Origin: Chrysochromulina parva
Lineage: Eukaryota > Haptophyta > Prymnesiales > Chrysochromulinaceae
Assembly: GCA_002887195.1 (NCBI GenBank)
Contig: PJAB01000002.1
Span: 1 to 64,000, forward strand
Reading direction: 5' to 3'
DNA length: 64,000 nucleotides
Every line of letters begins with the position of its first letter. The stretch's first letter is position 1. Shown here piece after piece: positions 46,073 through 55,409 of the stretch. The position numbers and the translations under genes are program-made. The notes below the pieces were generated by a model. That model saw only the letters and a list, made by a program, of their open reading frames with translations, was not told the origin of the DNA and searched no databases.

Positions 46073-48169
46073 ATGCCGGCGGAGCAGTCCGATACGCTCG
46101 CTCAGGTCGTGGCCAAGGGTGGCGACCTCGCCGCGCTGCGAGCGCTCTCCAAGTCCGAGCTGCAGCAAGCGCTCAAAGAATTGGGATACGCCAAGCTCGG
46201 GGAACGCGTGCGCCTGACGGCAGCCATTGCAGCAGCTGAGGTGCCTGCAGCATGGTCACCAGAGCCTCCGGCTGACGAGGAGGCATGCGACCGCACGATG
46301 ATCGTGCATGGGGCAGTGCAGGACATTTTTGACGACGGTGGCCTACTGAAGACGACGCTGCGTAAGGGCGACGCATCCACCAGCATGCCGCCGCTGTTCA
46401 GCAAGGTCAAGGTGCGATACATCGCGTCGCTGCTGCCAGAATGCCGCAGCTTCGAGGCGGCGGTGCGCGAGTTCGTGCTGGGCGAGCACGAGGTGCCAAA
46501 GGGCCTCGAAAAGTGCGTCGGAACAATGCGCCGCGGCGAGACGTGCGAGCTCATCTGCAGGGCCGAGTATGCCTACGGCGCCGTCGGTCGGCCTCCGGAT
46601 GTGCCGCCGGGCACGTCGATCCGTTACGAGGTGGAGCTGATCTCGATGGTGCTGCCCAAGAAGGATCGGTCCGAGTACACCGCCGCCGAAAAGATCGCGC
46701 TCGCGCAGGCGCTCAAGGCCAAGGGCACGCGCGAGTTTGGCTCTGGCCTGTGGCTCGAGGCCCAAGTGAGCTATCACGAGGCGAGTAGGCTGCTGCTGAC
46801 AGAGTACGAGGAGCTCGTGGCGGAGCCGGGAGCCGAGGCGGCGAGCCGGCAGTTGCTCGTCGCGTGCCTGCTCAACATCGCCCAGTGCGCGCTCAAGCGC
46901 GACGAGTGGTCGGCGGCTGAGCGGGCGTGCACAGAGACGCTCGAACGACTGACCGACCCGCTCGGACTCGAAAAGGAGAGCCACATCAAAGCGCTGTACC
47001 GGCGCGCCAAGGCGCGCACGGGCCGCTCCGAGTTCAGCGACGCGCGCGCGGACCTAAAGGCAGTGCTATCGCTGCAGCCGAGCTCGCGCGAGGCGCGCGA
47101 GCTGTGGGAAAGTCTCAAGGACAGGGAGCAGAGTGCGAGCAGGAGCGAGGGGAAGGTCTACGGTCTCATGACGAGCAAGCTGCTGTACCGCGAGTACAAT
47201 GTGGGGCGCCGGCGGCTCTCGACCTACCCGCGTGCGTTCTTCGAGCTGAGCATCGACGGAGTGCGCATGCCGCGTATCGTCTTTGAGCTCTTTGTAGACC
47301 GTGCGCCCAAGACGTGCGAAAACTTCCGATGCCTGTGCACAGGCGAGCGCGGCGTCTCCACGAGGGGCACGCGGCTGCACTACAAGGGGACGAAGTTCCA
47401 CCGCGCGGTGCCGACGGACGACCTGCCGCCCGAGTACATCAACGAGAGTGCGGACGGCACCGGACGCAACTTCGAGATTTGGAAGGGCTTTCTGGTGCAA
47501 GGAGGCGATATCAGCCATGGCGACGGCTCAGGCGGCGAGAGTATCTGGGGGGATCCGTTCGAGGACGAGCTGCCGCTCGACTACGTGTGCCACAGCGGCC
47601 CTGGGCTGCTCTCGATGGCCGGGAGCTTACCGATGCGCGACAAGGCCTCCGAGGAGATGATGCACGTGCCCCACCGCAACACGTCGCAATTCTTCATCAC
47701 GACCAATGCTAAGAATGCAGCGCAGGGCGGCAGTGCGATCCGTCATTTTGATGGGCACCACGTGTGCTTTGGGCGCGTCGTCGAGGGCATGTCGACAGTC
47801 AACCAGATCCACAAATGCCTCGTCGACCCGACCGCGTTCCATGCGATCGATGAGCGCCACTCGGTCGAGATAGTCGACTGCGGCCATTTGAAGTCCAAAG
47901 AGGACGCCGAGCTTGAGCGAGATGAGGCCGAGATCCAAAAGCTCCACCCTGCCTCCAGGATCCTCGACAAGAAGGAGGCTGACGAAGACGAGGCCGTCGA
48001 GGTCATCACGCGCGCGACGTGGGCGGTGCTTGGCGCGGGCGACACCGACCGAGCCGCTCCGGCCGCTCAACCGCCAGCCCCGCCGCCCAAGCTGGAGCTG
48101 CCCAAGCCCACGCCCAAAGATGACGGCGCCATCACCTCGGCCGAGATCGATGAAGATGCGGATGACTGA
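46073..48169 (+). CDS. Dual immunophilin: FKBP-TPR-cyclophilin fusion (FCBP type)
   Basis: 698 residues, no intron. A short SAM-like unit is at 20-53 (ALSKSELQQALKELGYAKLG). FKBP domain 105-192: VKVRYIAS, FVLGEHEVPKGLEKCVGTMR, EYAYGAVGRPPDVPPGTSIR; the ligand-site Trp (FKBP12 Trp59) is Leu145 here. TPR region about 200-350 (three motifs, Hsp90-type clamp possible). Cyclophilin 385-600: catalytic Arg444 (KFHR), Gln477 (VQGGD) and SQFFIT present, but cyclosporin-binding Trp121 is His558. Two insertions interrupt the cyclophilin, after FHRAVP and after LLSMAG. The acidic tail ends DEDADD. FKBP-TPR-cyclophilin order is known from Toxoplasma and relatives (FCBP). Cyclophilin isomerase activity is likely; the FKBP half may be inactive or drug-insensitive. 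Confidence 0.93.
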   Translation: MPAEQSDTLAQVVAKGGDLAALRALSKSELQQALKELGYAKLGERVRLTAAIAAAEVPAAWSPEPPADEEACDRTMIVHGAVQDIFDDGGLLKTTLRKGDASTSMPPLFSKVKVRYIASLLPECRSFEAAVREFVLGEHEVPKGLEKCVGTMRRGETCELICRAEYAYGAVGRPPDVPPGTSIRYEVELISMVLPKKDRSEYTAAEKIALAQALKAKGTREFGSGLWLEAQVSYHEASRLLLTEYEELVAEPGAEAASRQLLVACLLNIAQCALKRDEWSAAERACTETLERLTDPLGLEKESHIKALYRRAKARTGRSEFSDARADLKAVLSLQPSSREARELWESLKDREQSASRSEGKVYGLMTSKLLYREYNVGRRRLSTYPRAFFELSIDGVRMPRIVFELFVDRAPKTCENFRCLCTGERGVSTRGTRLHYKGTKFHRAVPTDDLPPEYINESADGTGRNFEIWKGFLVQGGDISHGDGSGGESIWGDPFEDELPLDYVCHSGPGLLSMAGSLPMRDKASEEMMHVPHRNTSQFFITTNAKNAAQGGSAIRHFDGHHVCFGRVVEGMSTVNQIHKCLVDPTAFHAIDERHSVEIVDCGHLKSKEDAELERDEAEIQKLHPASRILDKKEADEDEAVEVITRATWAVLGAGDTDRAAPAAQPPAPPPKLELPKPTPKDDGAITSAEIDEDADD

Positions 48170-48515
48170 AAGGAACTAAAAGAGATCTAGATAGTTCTAT
48201 AGCGTTACCTCGACTCGGACTCTATCGCGCCTCATTCGATTCGTATTTTGTAAGTGCGGTGATAAGCGCGCGCCACGTTCCGAGCAAGCGAGGTTGAGTA
48301 GTAATTATTCGTACTAGCCCGTACCGCCGACCGACGATTTCGAATCCGCGCGCGCGCGGTATTTTCCTCGGCATATTTTCCACAAGAGTCCCTACGCGGC
48401 ACAAGGCATCAGGGCCGACTGCAGTCCGCGCCCCTTGGTCATGCCGTGTCGGATTAATTGGCAATTGGTGCGGTGCATGTCCCCGGGTCACTCGAGGCGC
48501 GAGGGGTCGCGGGTG
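48170..48515. other. Convergent intergenic region
   Basis: 346 bp between the immunophilin and PAS/flavin-barrel 3' ends. No gene seen. Confidence 0.45.
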
Positions 48516-49502
48516 CTACTGATGAGTTTGAGAACTGCTCGACGTACTTGAATCTTTGGTATGAGGAGCCCATCGCTCCGGCCGACCGTAGCCCTCAATA
48601 ATCTCGTACGAGTCGACGCGGATTTGGAAGAGGCCGACGCCCTCCGACGCGAGAAAGTTGGCCATGTTCGGATTGCGCGCGAGAAAGCGAGCACTCGCCC
48701 ACGGGAGCGCGTCCACCTCAGCTTCGGCCGTTACTTCGGCCGCCTGACCGACGGCGGTGACGAGCAATCCGTCTGCGTGGTCCCGGAGGTTGCCGGTGCG
48801 GTTGTCCCAGAGCAGCGAGACGGCCGGCCGCTCGCGCATCTGCTGCGCCTTGCGCGCTCCCCCATGCGTTGCGACGACGACGAAGCGCAGGCACGGTGAG
48901 ATGGCAAAGGCCATGAGGAACGTGGCAGGTCTGAGGTCGGCCGTTGTCGTGGCGAGCACGCACTGCACCTGCGACGTCAGGACGGCATCGATGCGCCCAG
49001 CTACGTGCGCGTCCCCTCTCGCACTGGCTTCTGCGGATGGCTCGGGCTTGCGCCTGCGGGCTTCTGGCCGGCCAGCAGGCCTTGACAAGGCGACAAGGCG
49101 CTCCATGTCGGACTCGAGCTTCGCAACGCGCTCACGAAGCTTGCGGACCGTCGAGCCCATCTCAGAAGCGTCGCGCAGCATGACGATCGACCCACCACCA
49201 TCGGCCGTGCGCAGGTCATTTACTGTAAACTCAGCCGTGAACAGCGTCCCATCTGCTCGAAGAGCTGGCGCACGCCGCAGGTGTCGACGGTCGTATTGCT
49301 GCTTCACATCAAGCGGTCGTATGTGCCGGACGTGCTTGGGCATGATTAAATCGTTTAGAGACGAGCCCACCGCCTGGCTCGCGGTGATTCCAAACACCTC
49401 GCGTGCTCCACAATTCCACGACTGAACCCTTCCGTCGGGGCAAACGTGAATTATTGCGTCCGCAGCCGTCTGCACCGCGTGAAGTGCGAGCGTTGGAGAC
49501 AT
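48516..49502 (-). CDS. PAS domain fused to pyridoxamine-phosphate-oxidase-like flavin barrel
   Basis: 328 residues from the ATG at 49500-49502. Residues about 3-115 are a PAS domain: LHAVQTAADAIIHVCPDGRV, SWNCGAREVFGITASQAVG, then ALRADGTLFTAEFTVNDL and IVMLRDASE. A short coiled coil (MGSTVRKLRERVAKLESDME) and a basic linker follow. Residues about 165-310 resemble the FMN-binding split barrel of PNPOx-like proteins: VLATTTADLRPATFLMAFAI, FVVVATHGGARKAQQM, RPAVSLLWDN and a closing strand. Such barrels bind FMN, F420 or heme. The PAS pocket lacks an obvious photoactive Cys, so LOV-type light sensing is not supported. A redox or small-molecule sensor is inferred. The fusion is uncommon. Divergent from the SNARE gene (273 bp apart). 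Confidence 0.78.
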   Translation of the reverse strand: MSPTLALHAVQTAADAIIHVCPDGRVQSWNCGAREVFGITASQAVGSSLNDLIMPKHVRHIRPLDVKQQYDRRHLRRAPALRADGTLFTAEFTVNDLRTADGGGSIVMLRDASEMGSTVRKLRERVAKLESDMERLVALSRPAGRPEARRRKPEPSAEASARGDAHVAGRIDAVLTSQVQCVLATTTADLRPATFLMAFAISPCLRFVVVATHGGARKAQQMRERPAVSLLWDNRTGNLRDHADGLLVTAVGQAAEVTAEAEVDALPWASARFLARNPNMANFLASEGVGLFQIRVDSYEIIEGYGRPERWAPHTKDSSTSSSSQTHQ

Positions 49503-49775
49503 GCGGCCATCGGGAATGCAAAGTTGGCTGCTTCTCCGTAGCCAGCGCCTCGAGCAAGATCGGCGGGCGAACGACAACATGAATTTTCCATCCCAGGTCC
49601 GGGTCCGATGTGGGAAAATTCGGGTGAAGAAGTTGGTGCAGAGGTGCTACAGTACTGGAACCCCGCCGTGTGGTTTGCCGCGGCGGTGCCCACCAAAGCT
49701 GTTCGGACATCAGCGGCGGCACCAGCCATGGGACGCGGTGTAAATCCGAATATCGTAGAGCGCGACGCCAGCGGA
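49503..49775. promoter_or_regulatory. Divergent promoter region, PAS and SNARE genes
   Basis: 273 bp between divergent ATGs. An alternative SNARE start at 49728 lies within it. Confidence 0.4.
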
Positions 49776-50860
49776 ATGAAGTTCTTGTGCGTCGTGCGCT
49801 TGACAGACCGTGTGTCGGTCGCCCACTACGCTCACCATAGCACGCCCAGCGATCAAATTGAGCACAAGATCAGTCAGGTGCTGCTCGCCAACGCCGCAAC
49901 GATTCACCCACGGCTATCGGTGGCCGATAAGGAAATTGGCACGATGCACTATGAGACCGATCGGTATGCCATGTACCTCGCCGTGACAATCGCCGACTAC
50001 CCGCAGCGCATAGCCTTCAAGTGCCTCGCCGAGCTGAAGGAGCGGTGGGCGGACGCCTTTGGCGAAGTGCTGCACAAGGCGGAGCAAGGTGGGCTGAGCA
50101 AGGCCGCCAAGCCGGTGATGACCGAGCTATGCACCAAGTACGCCGACGCGGGCTCGATCGACAAGACACTCGGCCTCATCCGGGAGGTTGACAGCGTCAA
50201 GGGCATCGTGAGCGAGACCGTGCATCGCCTCCTCAACACGCACGAAAATCTCGAGGTGCTCGAGGACAGATCGGAGCAGCTCAAGGCGCAGACGCAGACT
50301 TTCCAGAAGGTCGCTCGAGAGACCAAGAACATCCAGAAAAAGAAGAACAATAAGCTGTGCCGCATCTTCTGTTGCGTGATTCTCTTCGGCATCATAGGGG
50401 CGGGATTGCCGCTGGCCATCACGGCAAGCTCACCCTCGAAGATCCTTCGCCTCTGCTGCGTGCCCTGCTACGTGCCCTGCTGCGTGCCCTGCTGCTCGGT
50501 CCGCGGAGCTGTGCTGCTCTCTCCTTACTGGACCCTCCCACCTCGTTCACACGTGTTCTCATCGTCGCTCGCAACTGGTCCTTCGCGCAGAACTGGGACA
50601 CGATCAAAGCGTTCCTCTTGTCCATGTTCCCGCCCGAGGAGCCGGGCAGCGGCGACTTTGGTAGCGGCAGTGGCGAATGGGACTGCGGAAACTGGACGAA
50701 TGGGACTGACTGGCGACTCGGCAACGTTGATCTATCGAATTATACGGGCAACTGGTCCTGCGCTCAGTATGTACGAGACAGCACTCCCGATGACGACTGG
50801 TTCGACTTTTTCGAATGGAGATTTCCGTGGTCAAGCGGGGCTACGGGGTTCGGGCGGTGA
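49776..50860 (+). CDS. Longin-domain VAMP-like SNARE with a large lumenal tail, one intron
   Basis: 305 residues after splicing exons 49776-50423 and 50591-50860. Longin domain about 1-120 (MKFLCVVRLTDRVSVAHYA, then RYAMYLAVTIADYPQRIAFK). SNARE motif about 130-190 with VDSVKGIVSETVHRLL and VLEDRSEQLKAQTQTF; aligned with VAMP7, the zero-layer Arg is replaced by Thr (LLNTHENL). Transmembrane helix about 193-215 (LCRIFCCVILFGIIGAG). The 167-bp intron has a GC donor (ACG|GCAAGC ... GCGCAG|AACTGG) and a 12-bp internal repeat (CTGCGTGCCCTG). Exon 2 adds an 89-residue tail, acidic and aromatic, with four Asn-x-Ser/Thr sites and two Cys, expected in the lumen or outside. Most VAMPs end right after the helix. 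The splice model is inferred. Confidence 0.82.
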
Positions 50861-51556
50861 CCCGCCTCCGACCCATATTCACATGGCATGTACCTACCTC
50901 TTGCCTCAGAGTCGACAGAGCCCTGGGCGCAGTTCTTCTCTGCGCGTGAGCGTGTGTCTCCAAGAAAGCTGTGTACGTGCGCGTGTAGAAATAGTGTTAA
51001 TGCAGGGGTCGACCCAACCAGGATACGCAGGAAACCAGGTCTTGGAGACCTTCCCATGAGACTTCCCGACCCTGTCTCTGTGAGAGACGAACTGTTTCAA
51101 ACCGAACTCGGTGACCTCCTCCCTGTGAGGTCTGAGTCTCTGCCGTCTGCCCGAGTCTCTGAGAGTGTGTGTAAATTAGAAACAGGACCACACAGTACAG
51201 CGGCGCTCATGCAGGCGTGTGTGTGAATTTAAAACAGGACCACTATTAGTACAGCGGCGCTCATGCAGGCGCGTCCCCGGGGGGCGCGCGCGCTGTGTGA
51301 ATTTAAAACAGGACCACACAGTACAGCGGCGCTCTGTGTGTGTGAAGATATGAGCTCCCCTACGGCTACAGACAAAGAGTGGGCAGGAGCACGGTACGTT
51401 GAGATCTGTGGTGATCTGGTGAAGTGAGGATGTTCGGACCGGACGAAACTTTCAGAAAAGCATGCCGTCATCCGTTTTTGTCAAGCAGCCTCTCCATTGC
51501 CGCCATCGCCGCCTGCATCGCCGCCCTCCTTCAAGTCAGCCATCAAGAAAGTGCAG
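50861..51556. other. Intergenic region with triplicated repeat
   Basis: 696 bp, no gene. Contains the three-copy repeat at 51167-51345. Confidence 0.55.
51167..51345. repeat. Three tandem copies of a 50-60 bp unit
   Basis: Copies begin at about 51167, 51218 and 51293, each with TGTAAATT or TGTGAATTTAAAACAGGACC, then ACAGTACAGCGGCGCTC. Copies 1 and 2 also share ATGCAGGCG. A GC-rich spacer separates copies 2 and 3. Confidence 0.85.
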
Positions 51557-53131
51557 ATGGCCACCGCCGTCACCTCTCCGCGGATCGCTGCTCAGGTCCT
51601 CTCCATCGCAGATGACTCTGATGACGCCGACGACGATGATGGCGTAGTAGCGGTCGTCGTGAATGCGCGTGTCACATCCCTCACCGATAGCGAGGCGCAG
51701 GCTCACGCCAGTCTCACCGCAATCCCAAAGGCTGATCAAGGCGCTCAGGCGACAGACGCGGGGGCCGGCGCTGATGGCCTTGGCGGCGGCAGCATCAGCA
51801 GGAGAAATAGCTTTGCTATCAGCGACGAAAACGTCACAAATTGGTTCGGGCATGGGCCAGTTGATGCTCCTATTGAGAGTGGCAGTCCGCCAGAGCCACG
51901 AACGAGCAATGGCGTGCAGGCACCCACCTGGCTCGCGAGCCTCCTATGGCAGCTGGCCCTGATCGCTGCGTCTTGGTCGCCTCTGAAGGTGTCCTCCAGG
52001 ATGATAGCAGTACGCACGCTTTGCTGTGCATGCACGTGCACGTGGGCATGTAATGGTCAATACTCTTCGTCCGGCTCGACGCCGCCCGCTACTCTCGAGG
52101 CAGTGGCGGCGCTGCCGACACAGGCGGTGGCGGCGCCGACGAAGGTTGAGGCGCTGCCGTCGAAGGCTGTGGCCGTGGCGATCGGCCCGCCCGGCGGGTC
52201 GACGATGGCGGCCGATTCGGACGGGCTCAAGAGAGCACCATCCTTTTCACGGCCCCCTCTCGTACATGCCGCTGAGGCGGCCAGGTCGGACGAGCTCAGG
52301 AGGGCGCAATCCTTTCAAAGGTCCCCGCTCATACCTGCTGATGAGGCGGCCAGGTCGGACGAGCTCAGGAGGGCGCAATCCTTTCAAAGGTCCCCGCTCG
52401 TACATGCCGCTGAGGCGGCCAGGTCGGACGGGCTCAGGAGGGCGCAATCCTTTCAAAGGTCCCCGCTCGTACCTGCTGATGAGGCGCGGCACCTGCCATC
52501 GATTCCTGGTATGAATGGGGAACGTGCTCGCAAAACCAGTATACCCGACGGCATGCCTCCGATTCTGAGCCCGGTCGGCCACGAGACAATTTCCCTGGGC
52601 TCCGACTCGATGCCAGCGAGGGATGCCAAGTCGTTGGCGAATGCGAAACCCTTCCTCCCTTCGGAGAACTCGATCTCGGAGATGACGAAACCCTTCCTCC
52701 CTTCGGAGATCTCGATCTCGGAGAACTCGATCTTGGAGATGACGCCGGCGAGTCATCGTTCGGCCACGACCTCCGACACAGACGCATATTGCTCAGCCAA
52801 CTCCAACAACACCAGCGCTAAGAACGGCGCCTGCGCCTCCACCAGCGCTCAAGACTACGCATACTACTCGGCCAACTCCAACACGCCCGAACGATTGAGA
52901 GCAGCACGTGTGCGTGCCGCAGAGCACGCAGCCGCAGCATTGGTAGCCATTGACCCAGGAGGCCGCGGAAATCTGATGCAACAGATTCAGGAGGCCGCGG
53001 AGCCAGCTGCTGTGGAAGCTTCAACAGACTCCGCCGAGGGAATGCCTCCGCCGGTCTCGGCGCTCGGCGCCGAGATCTACTTGCAATCCTACCGCGCGAT
53101 GAGCCGTGCCGAGGCCGATCTGAGGATCTAG
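51557..53131 (+). CDS. Disordered protein with four 23-residue phosphosite-like repeats
   Basis: 524 residues from the ATG at 51557. No known domain recognised. The N-terminus has an acidic run (DDSDDADDDDG). Residues about 220-312 are four 23-residue repeats with core RRAQSFQRSPL (first copy KRAPSFSRPPL), encoded by 69-bp repeats at 52219-52494. The Arg-Arg-x-x-Ser-Phe pattern fits basophilic kinases such as PKA or CaMK, and the phosphorylated form would suit 14-3-3 docking. A shorter KPFLPSE(N/I)SISE pair follows. Near the end a tandem NSN-containing Tyr/Ser stretch and an Ala-rich helix (ERLRAARVRAAEHAAAALVA) are seen. A Cys-rich hydrophobic patch around 52010-52050 may be an unspliced intron. 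A regulatory substrate or scaffold is inferred. Confidence 0.6.
   Translation: MATAVTSPRIAAQVLSIADDSDDADDDDGVVAVVVNARVTSLTDSEAQAHASLTAIPKADQGAQATDAGAGADGLGGGSISRRNSFAISDENVTNWFGHGPVDAPIESGSPPEPRTSNGVQAPTWLASLLWQLALIAASWSPLKVSSRMIAVRTLCCACTCTWACNGQYSSSGSTPPATLEAVAALPTQAVAAPTKVEALPSKAVAVAIGPPGGSTMAADSDGLKRAPSFSRPPLVHAAEAARSDELRRAQSFQRSPLIPADEAARSDELRRAQSFQRSPLVHAAEAARSDGLRRAQSFQRSPLVPADEARHLPSIPGMNGERARKTSIPDGMPPILSPVGHETISLGSDSMPARDAKSLANAKPFLPSENSISEMTKPFLPSEISISENSILEMTPASHRSATTSDTDAYCSANSNNTSAKNGACASTSAQDYAYYSANSNTPERLRAARVRAAEHAAAALVAIDPGGRGNLMQQIQEAAEPAAVEASTDSAEGMPPPVSALGAEIYLQSYRAMSRAEADLRI
52219..52494. repeat. Four 69-bp in-frame tandem repeats
   Basis: Unit begins TCGGACGAGCTCAGGAGGGC. 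Copies 2-4 differ at few positions; alternate copies share GTACATGCC versus GTACCTGCT, suggesting a 138-bp higher-order duplication. Confidence 0.9.
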
Positions 53132-53775
53132 AAATGGGCTGCTGCCGTCGAGCAGCCATCGAGATCTGCCTCGTCATCCCCATTCCCTCCTTCGGCATGG
53201 CATGAGTCGAGGGACTTGTGCGCAAGCTTCGCGTGCGATTCAGTGTGTGGACTGTGGCCGGGAGCGCGGACCGGACGACGATCGTCGTACCCTTTTGCAT
53301 GCTGCGCTTTTCGTCAGCGCAACCGTCTCACAAGACTCTCAGCGGTCGACATCACATCGCAGTGTTGTCCGTGCAGGTCCGCCTCCAACGTGCAGTGCAG
53401 TTCTGCCACGCGGCACGCGGTCGGAGATGTGGCGCCTGCGCTGGAGTTCCGCAGTTCGGATTCGGTATATTGTCGTCATTTAGGAACGGTTCCCAATTGT
53501 ATACAATTTTTGTTAATCGTGGCTCCATTAAGCACCAACCGAACTGTGCAACGCCATGCAGGCGACCCGCCGCGACCGGATACCGTGCCCGCCGGCAGGG
53601 TGCATGGCCGCCGACCGGTGCGCGCCCGGTGCGGCTTCGGGCAGGCGGCACGGCAGGGCCCCCCCAAAGCGGCTGCGAACACGTCGACGTTTTTGACCGC
53701 AGTGCGGCGGTCGGTAGCTCGGTACAGTACTACTTGTGTCGCTTTCTTCTTCCGGCTCGGCCCCCATCAGCGTCT
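53132..53775. other. Convergent intergenic region
   Basis: 644 bp. Long frames exist but have no domain features and lack codon bias. No gene supported. Confidence 0.5.
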
Positions 53776-54822
53776 TCACTCGTCGTCGCTGTCGCACAAG
53801 TCAATGGGCGCCTCGGCCTTCGGCCGCTTGCGCGCCAGCGCCTCGCGCGTCTCGCGCTCTCGGACGACAGAGGCGCGCAGTGCGTGCACCTGCTGGCCGC
53901 CGCCGTTGCCGCTCGCCGCGAGCGTTTCCGCCTTCTCCCGCAGCGTCGACGCCGCAGCCGGCGTCGCCGCGCACTCGCCGTTGCAGCACGTATCCTCACG
54001 CAGTGCCATGAAAAACGAGTCGCGGAAGAAGCACTCGAGAGAGCTCACGATGGGAGCGCCCGGCGCTTCGGTCACGTAGGACTCACCCGCGCGCCAGGTG
54101 GTTTCGGAGCTGAAGCTCGTCGCACCCGCCCCGACGGAGACGGAGAGCCCCGATTTGACCATCGTCCTGAGCGCGCAGCCACGTCGCGGGGGGGGTGAGA
54201 GGTCGCAAGTGGTGCCGTGTGTGTGGTCGCGTGTGGTCGCGTGTCGTGTGTAATCAGCAGCGTGGGACCACCGGGGAGAACCACGGCAGAGCGATGGCAC
54301 AGTGATGCACGGGCAACGCAGATAGGAGGAAGCGCACTTCTCGTCGACTCGCAGGCCCATGCGAGGGTCGGCTCTGTCCGAGGTGCTGGTCGTGTCCTGC
54401 CCAAGGACGGCGGCCATACCCTGAATGATTTTGATCTCGATCTTGCCGTGCTCCCACGAGGTGACTACTGGGCGGGAGGAGCCGCCCTCGTCGTCATCAT
54501 CGTTGACGGCAGATGCGCCCGCAAACTTGAAGCGGCGATTAACCATGTGGCCATCCTGCGACTTCGTCCAGTACTTGAAGACGACGCCGCGAGCACCGCC
54601 GCGGCTTGTCTGGCGTGCCGGGTCGAGAAAATAGCGGCCTGTTCGCTGCCCATCAATGTAGCATTCCACCAGGAAAAGCCCATCAAAGCTGGAATAGTCC
54701 ACTGCCACTTCAAACTCTTCGCCCGGCGCTGCGGTGATCACCTTGCGCCCGTCGATTGAATGCTCCTTGATGGCTTTACCGTTGATGCGCACCTCGAAGC
54801 TCCAGTCACCACGGCAAGGCAT
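53776..54822 (-). CDS. Beta-rich protein resembling DUF7918-type proteins, one intron
   Basis: 291 residues after splicing 54338-54822 to 53776-54166. The in-frame 171-bp intron reads GAGAA|GTGCGC ... GCTCAG|GACG, joining DEK|TMVKSGLSVSVG. The first 180 residues look like a beta sandwich: WSFEVRINGKAIKEHSI, VITAAPGEEFEVAVDY, LFLVECYIDGQRTGRYF, GVVFKYW, KIEIKIIQGMA. This pattern, with the strand then DG-x-x-x-G turn, recalls DUF7918-like proteins of fungi and algae, whose function is unknown. The C-terminal part has a helix and a basic, nuclear-localisation-like ARKRPKAEAP, ending with acidic SDDE. The intron carries a tandem GTGTGGTCGC repeat. The family link is by memory of the pattern and is uncertain; the gene itself is well supported by codon use and the clean splice. 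Confidence 0.65.
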   Translation of the reverse strand: MPCRGDWSFEVRINGKAIKEHSIDGRKVITAAPGEEFEVAVDYSSFDGLFLVECYIDGQRTGRYFLDPARQTSRGGARGVVFKYWTKSQDGHMVNRRFKFAGASAVNDDDDEGGSSRPVVTSWEHGKIEIKIIQGMAAVLGQDTTSTSDRADPRMGLRVDEKCASSYLRCPCITVPSLCRGSPRWSHAADYTRHATTRDHTHGTTCDLSPPPRRGCALRTMVKSGLSVSVGAGATSFSSETTWRAGESYVTEAPGAPIVSSLECFFRDSFFMALREDTCCNGECAATPAAASTLREKAETLAASGNGGGQQVHALRASVVRERETREALARKRPKAEAPIDLCDSDDE

Positions 54823-55409
54823 GGGTTTTGGGAGCTGAGTAAGTGGGTGCTGGGTAAGTGGGTGCGGTGACACTTGCGTCGGCCCGGCCTTTTTGGCGGG
54901 AGCTCCGAACGCAAGAAACCTGGATACACACAGGGGGGGAGGTGCTGGGGGTCGTCGCGTGTGTTAGAATTCACAGAATCGAGAATGTGGTGCAATGGGT
55001 CCCGATTCGCGATTGCCGAAGGATGACGACGCGCACCGATCTCAATAAACCACAAAACCACACGACACACTCAGCACACACTCACACCCACTGCGCCCCG
55101 CGGCGTGAGTCCACAAACTGACACTGATCCGCCCGACGAGCCATGAGCACGACGCGACGACGACAAACCGAAGTAGGACGAGAGAGAGCAGAGTGAGGCG
55201 ACGCCGACATGAACGTCCAAGCACTGTATGATTGTCTCAAGAGAGTCGGGCAGGTGCCGCGCCCGGAGAGACCGCGGAGCTCGCTAATAGCTCGGTGGCG
55301 GTTCACGCGACGAGGAGCCGCTACGTGGCGGAAACGACGGCAACGGCGGCGGCGGCGGTGGCGGCGGCGGCGGAGGAGGAGGAGGAGGAGGAGGAGGAGG
55401 CAGTGCCAC
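54823..55409. other. Intergenic region with tandem repeat and GGC/GAG microsatellite
   Basis: GTAAGTGGGTGC occurs twice at about 54839-54867. A (GGC)n/(GGA)n tract lies at 55344-55400 just past the stop of the TPR gene. No gene seen. Confidence 0.5.

Noticed and set aside
49728..49775. Upstream ATG for the SNARE protein
   Set aside because: Would add 16 residues before the longin domain, which normally starts at or near the Met; kept only as an alternative.
53216..54079. Long plus-strand ORFs between 53.2 and 54.2 kb
   Set aside because: Two overlapping frames with no domain, partly antisense to the DUF-like gene.
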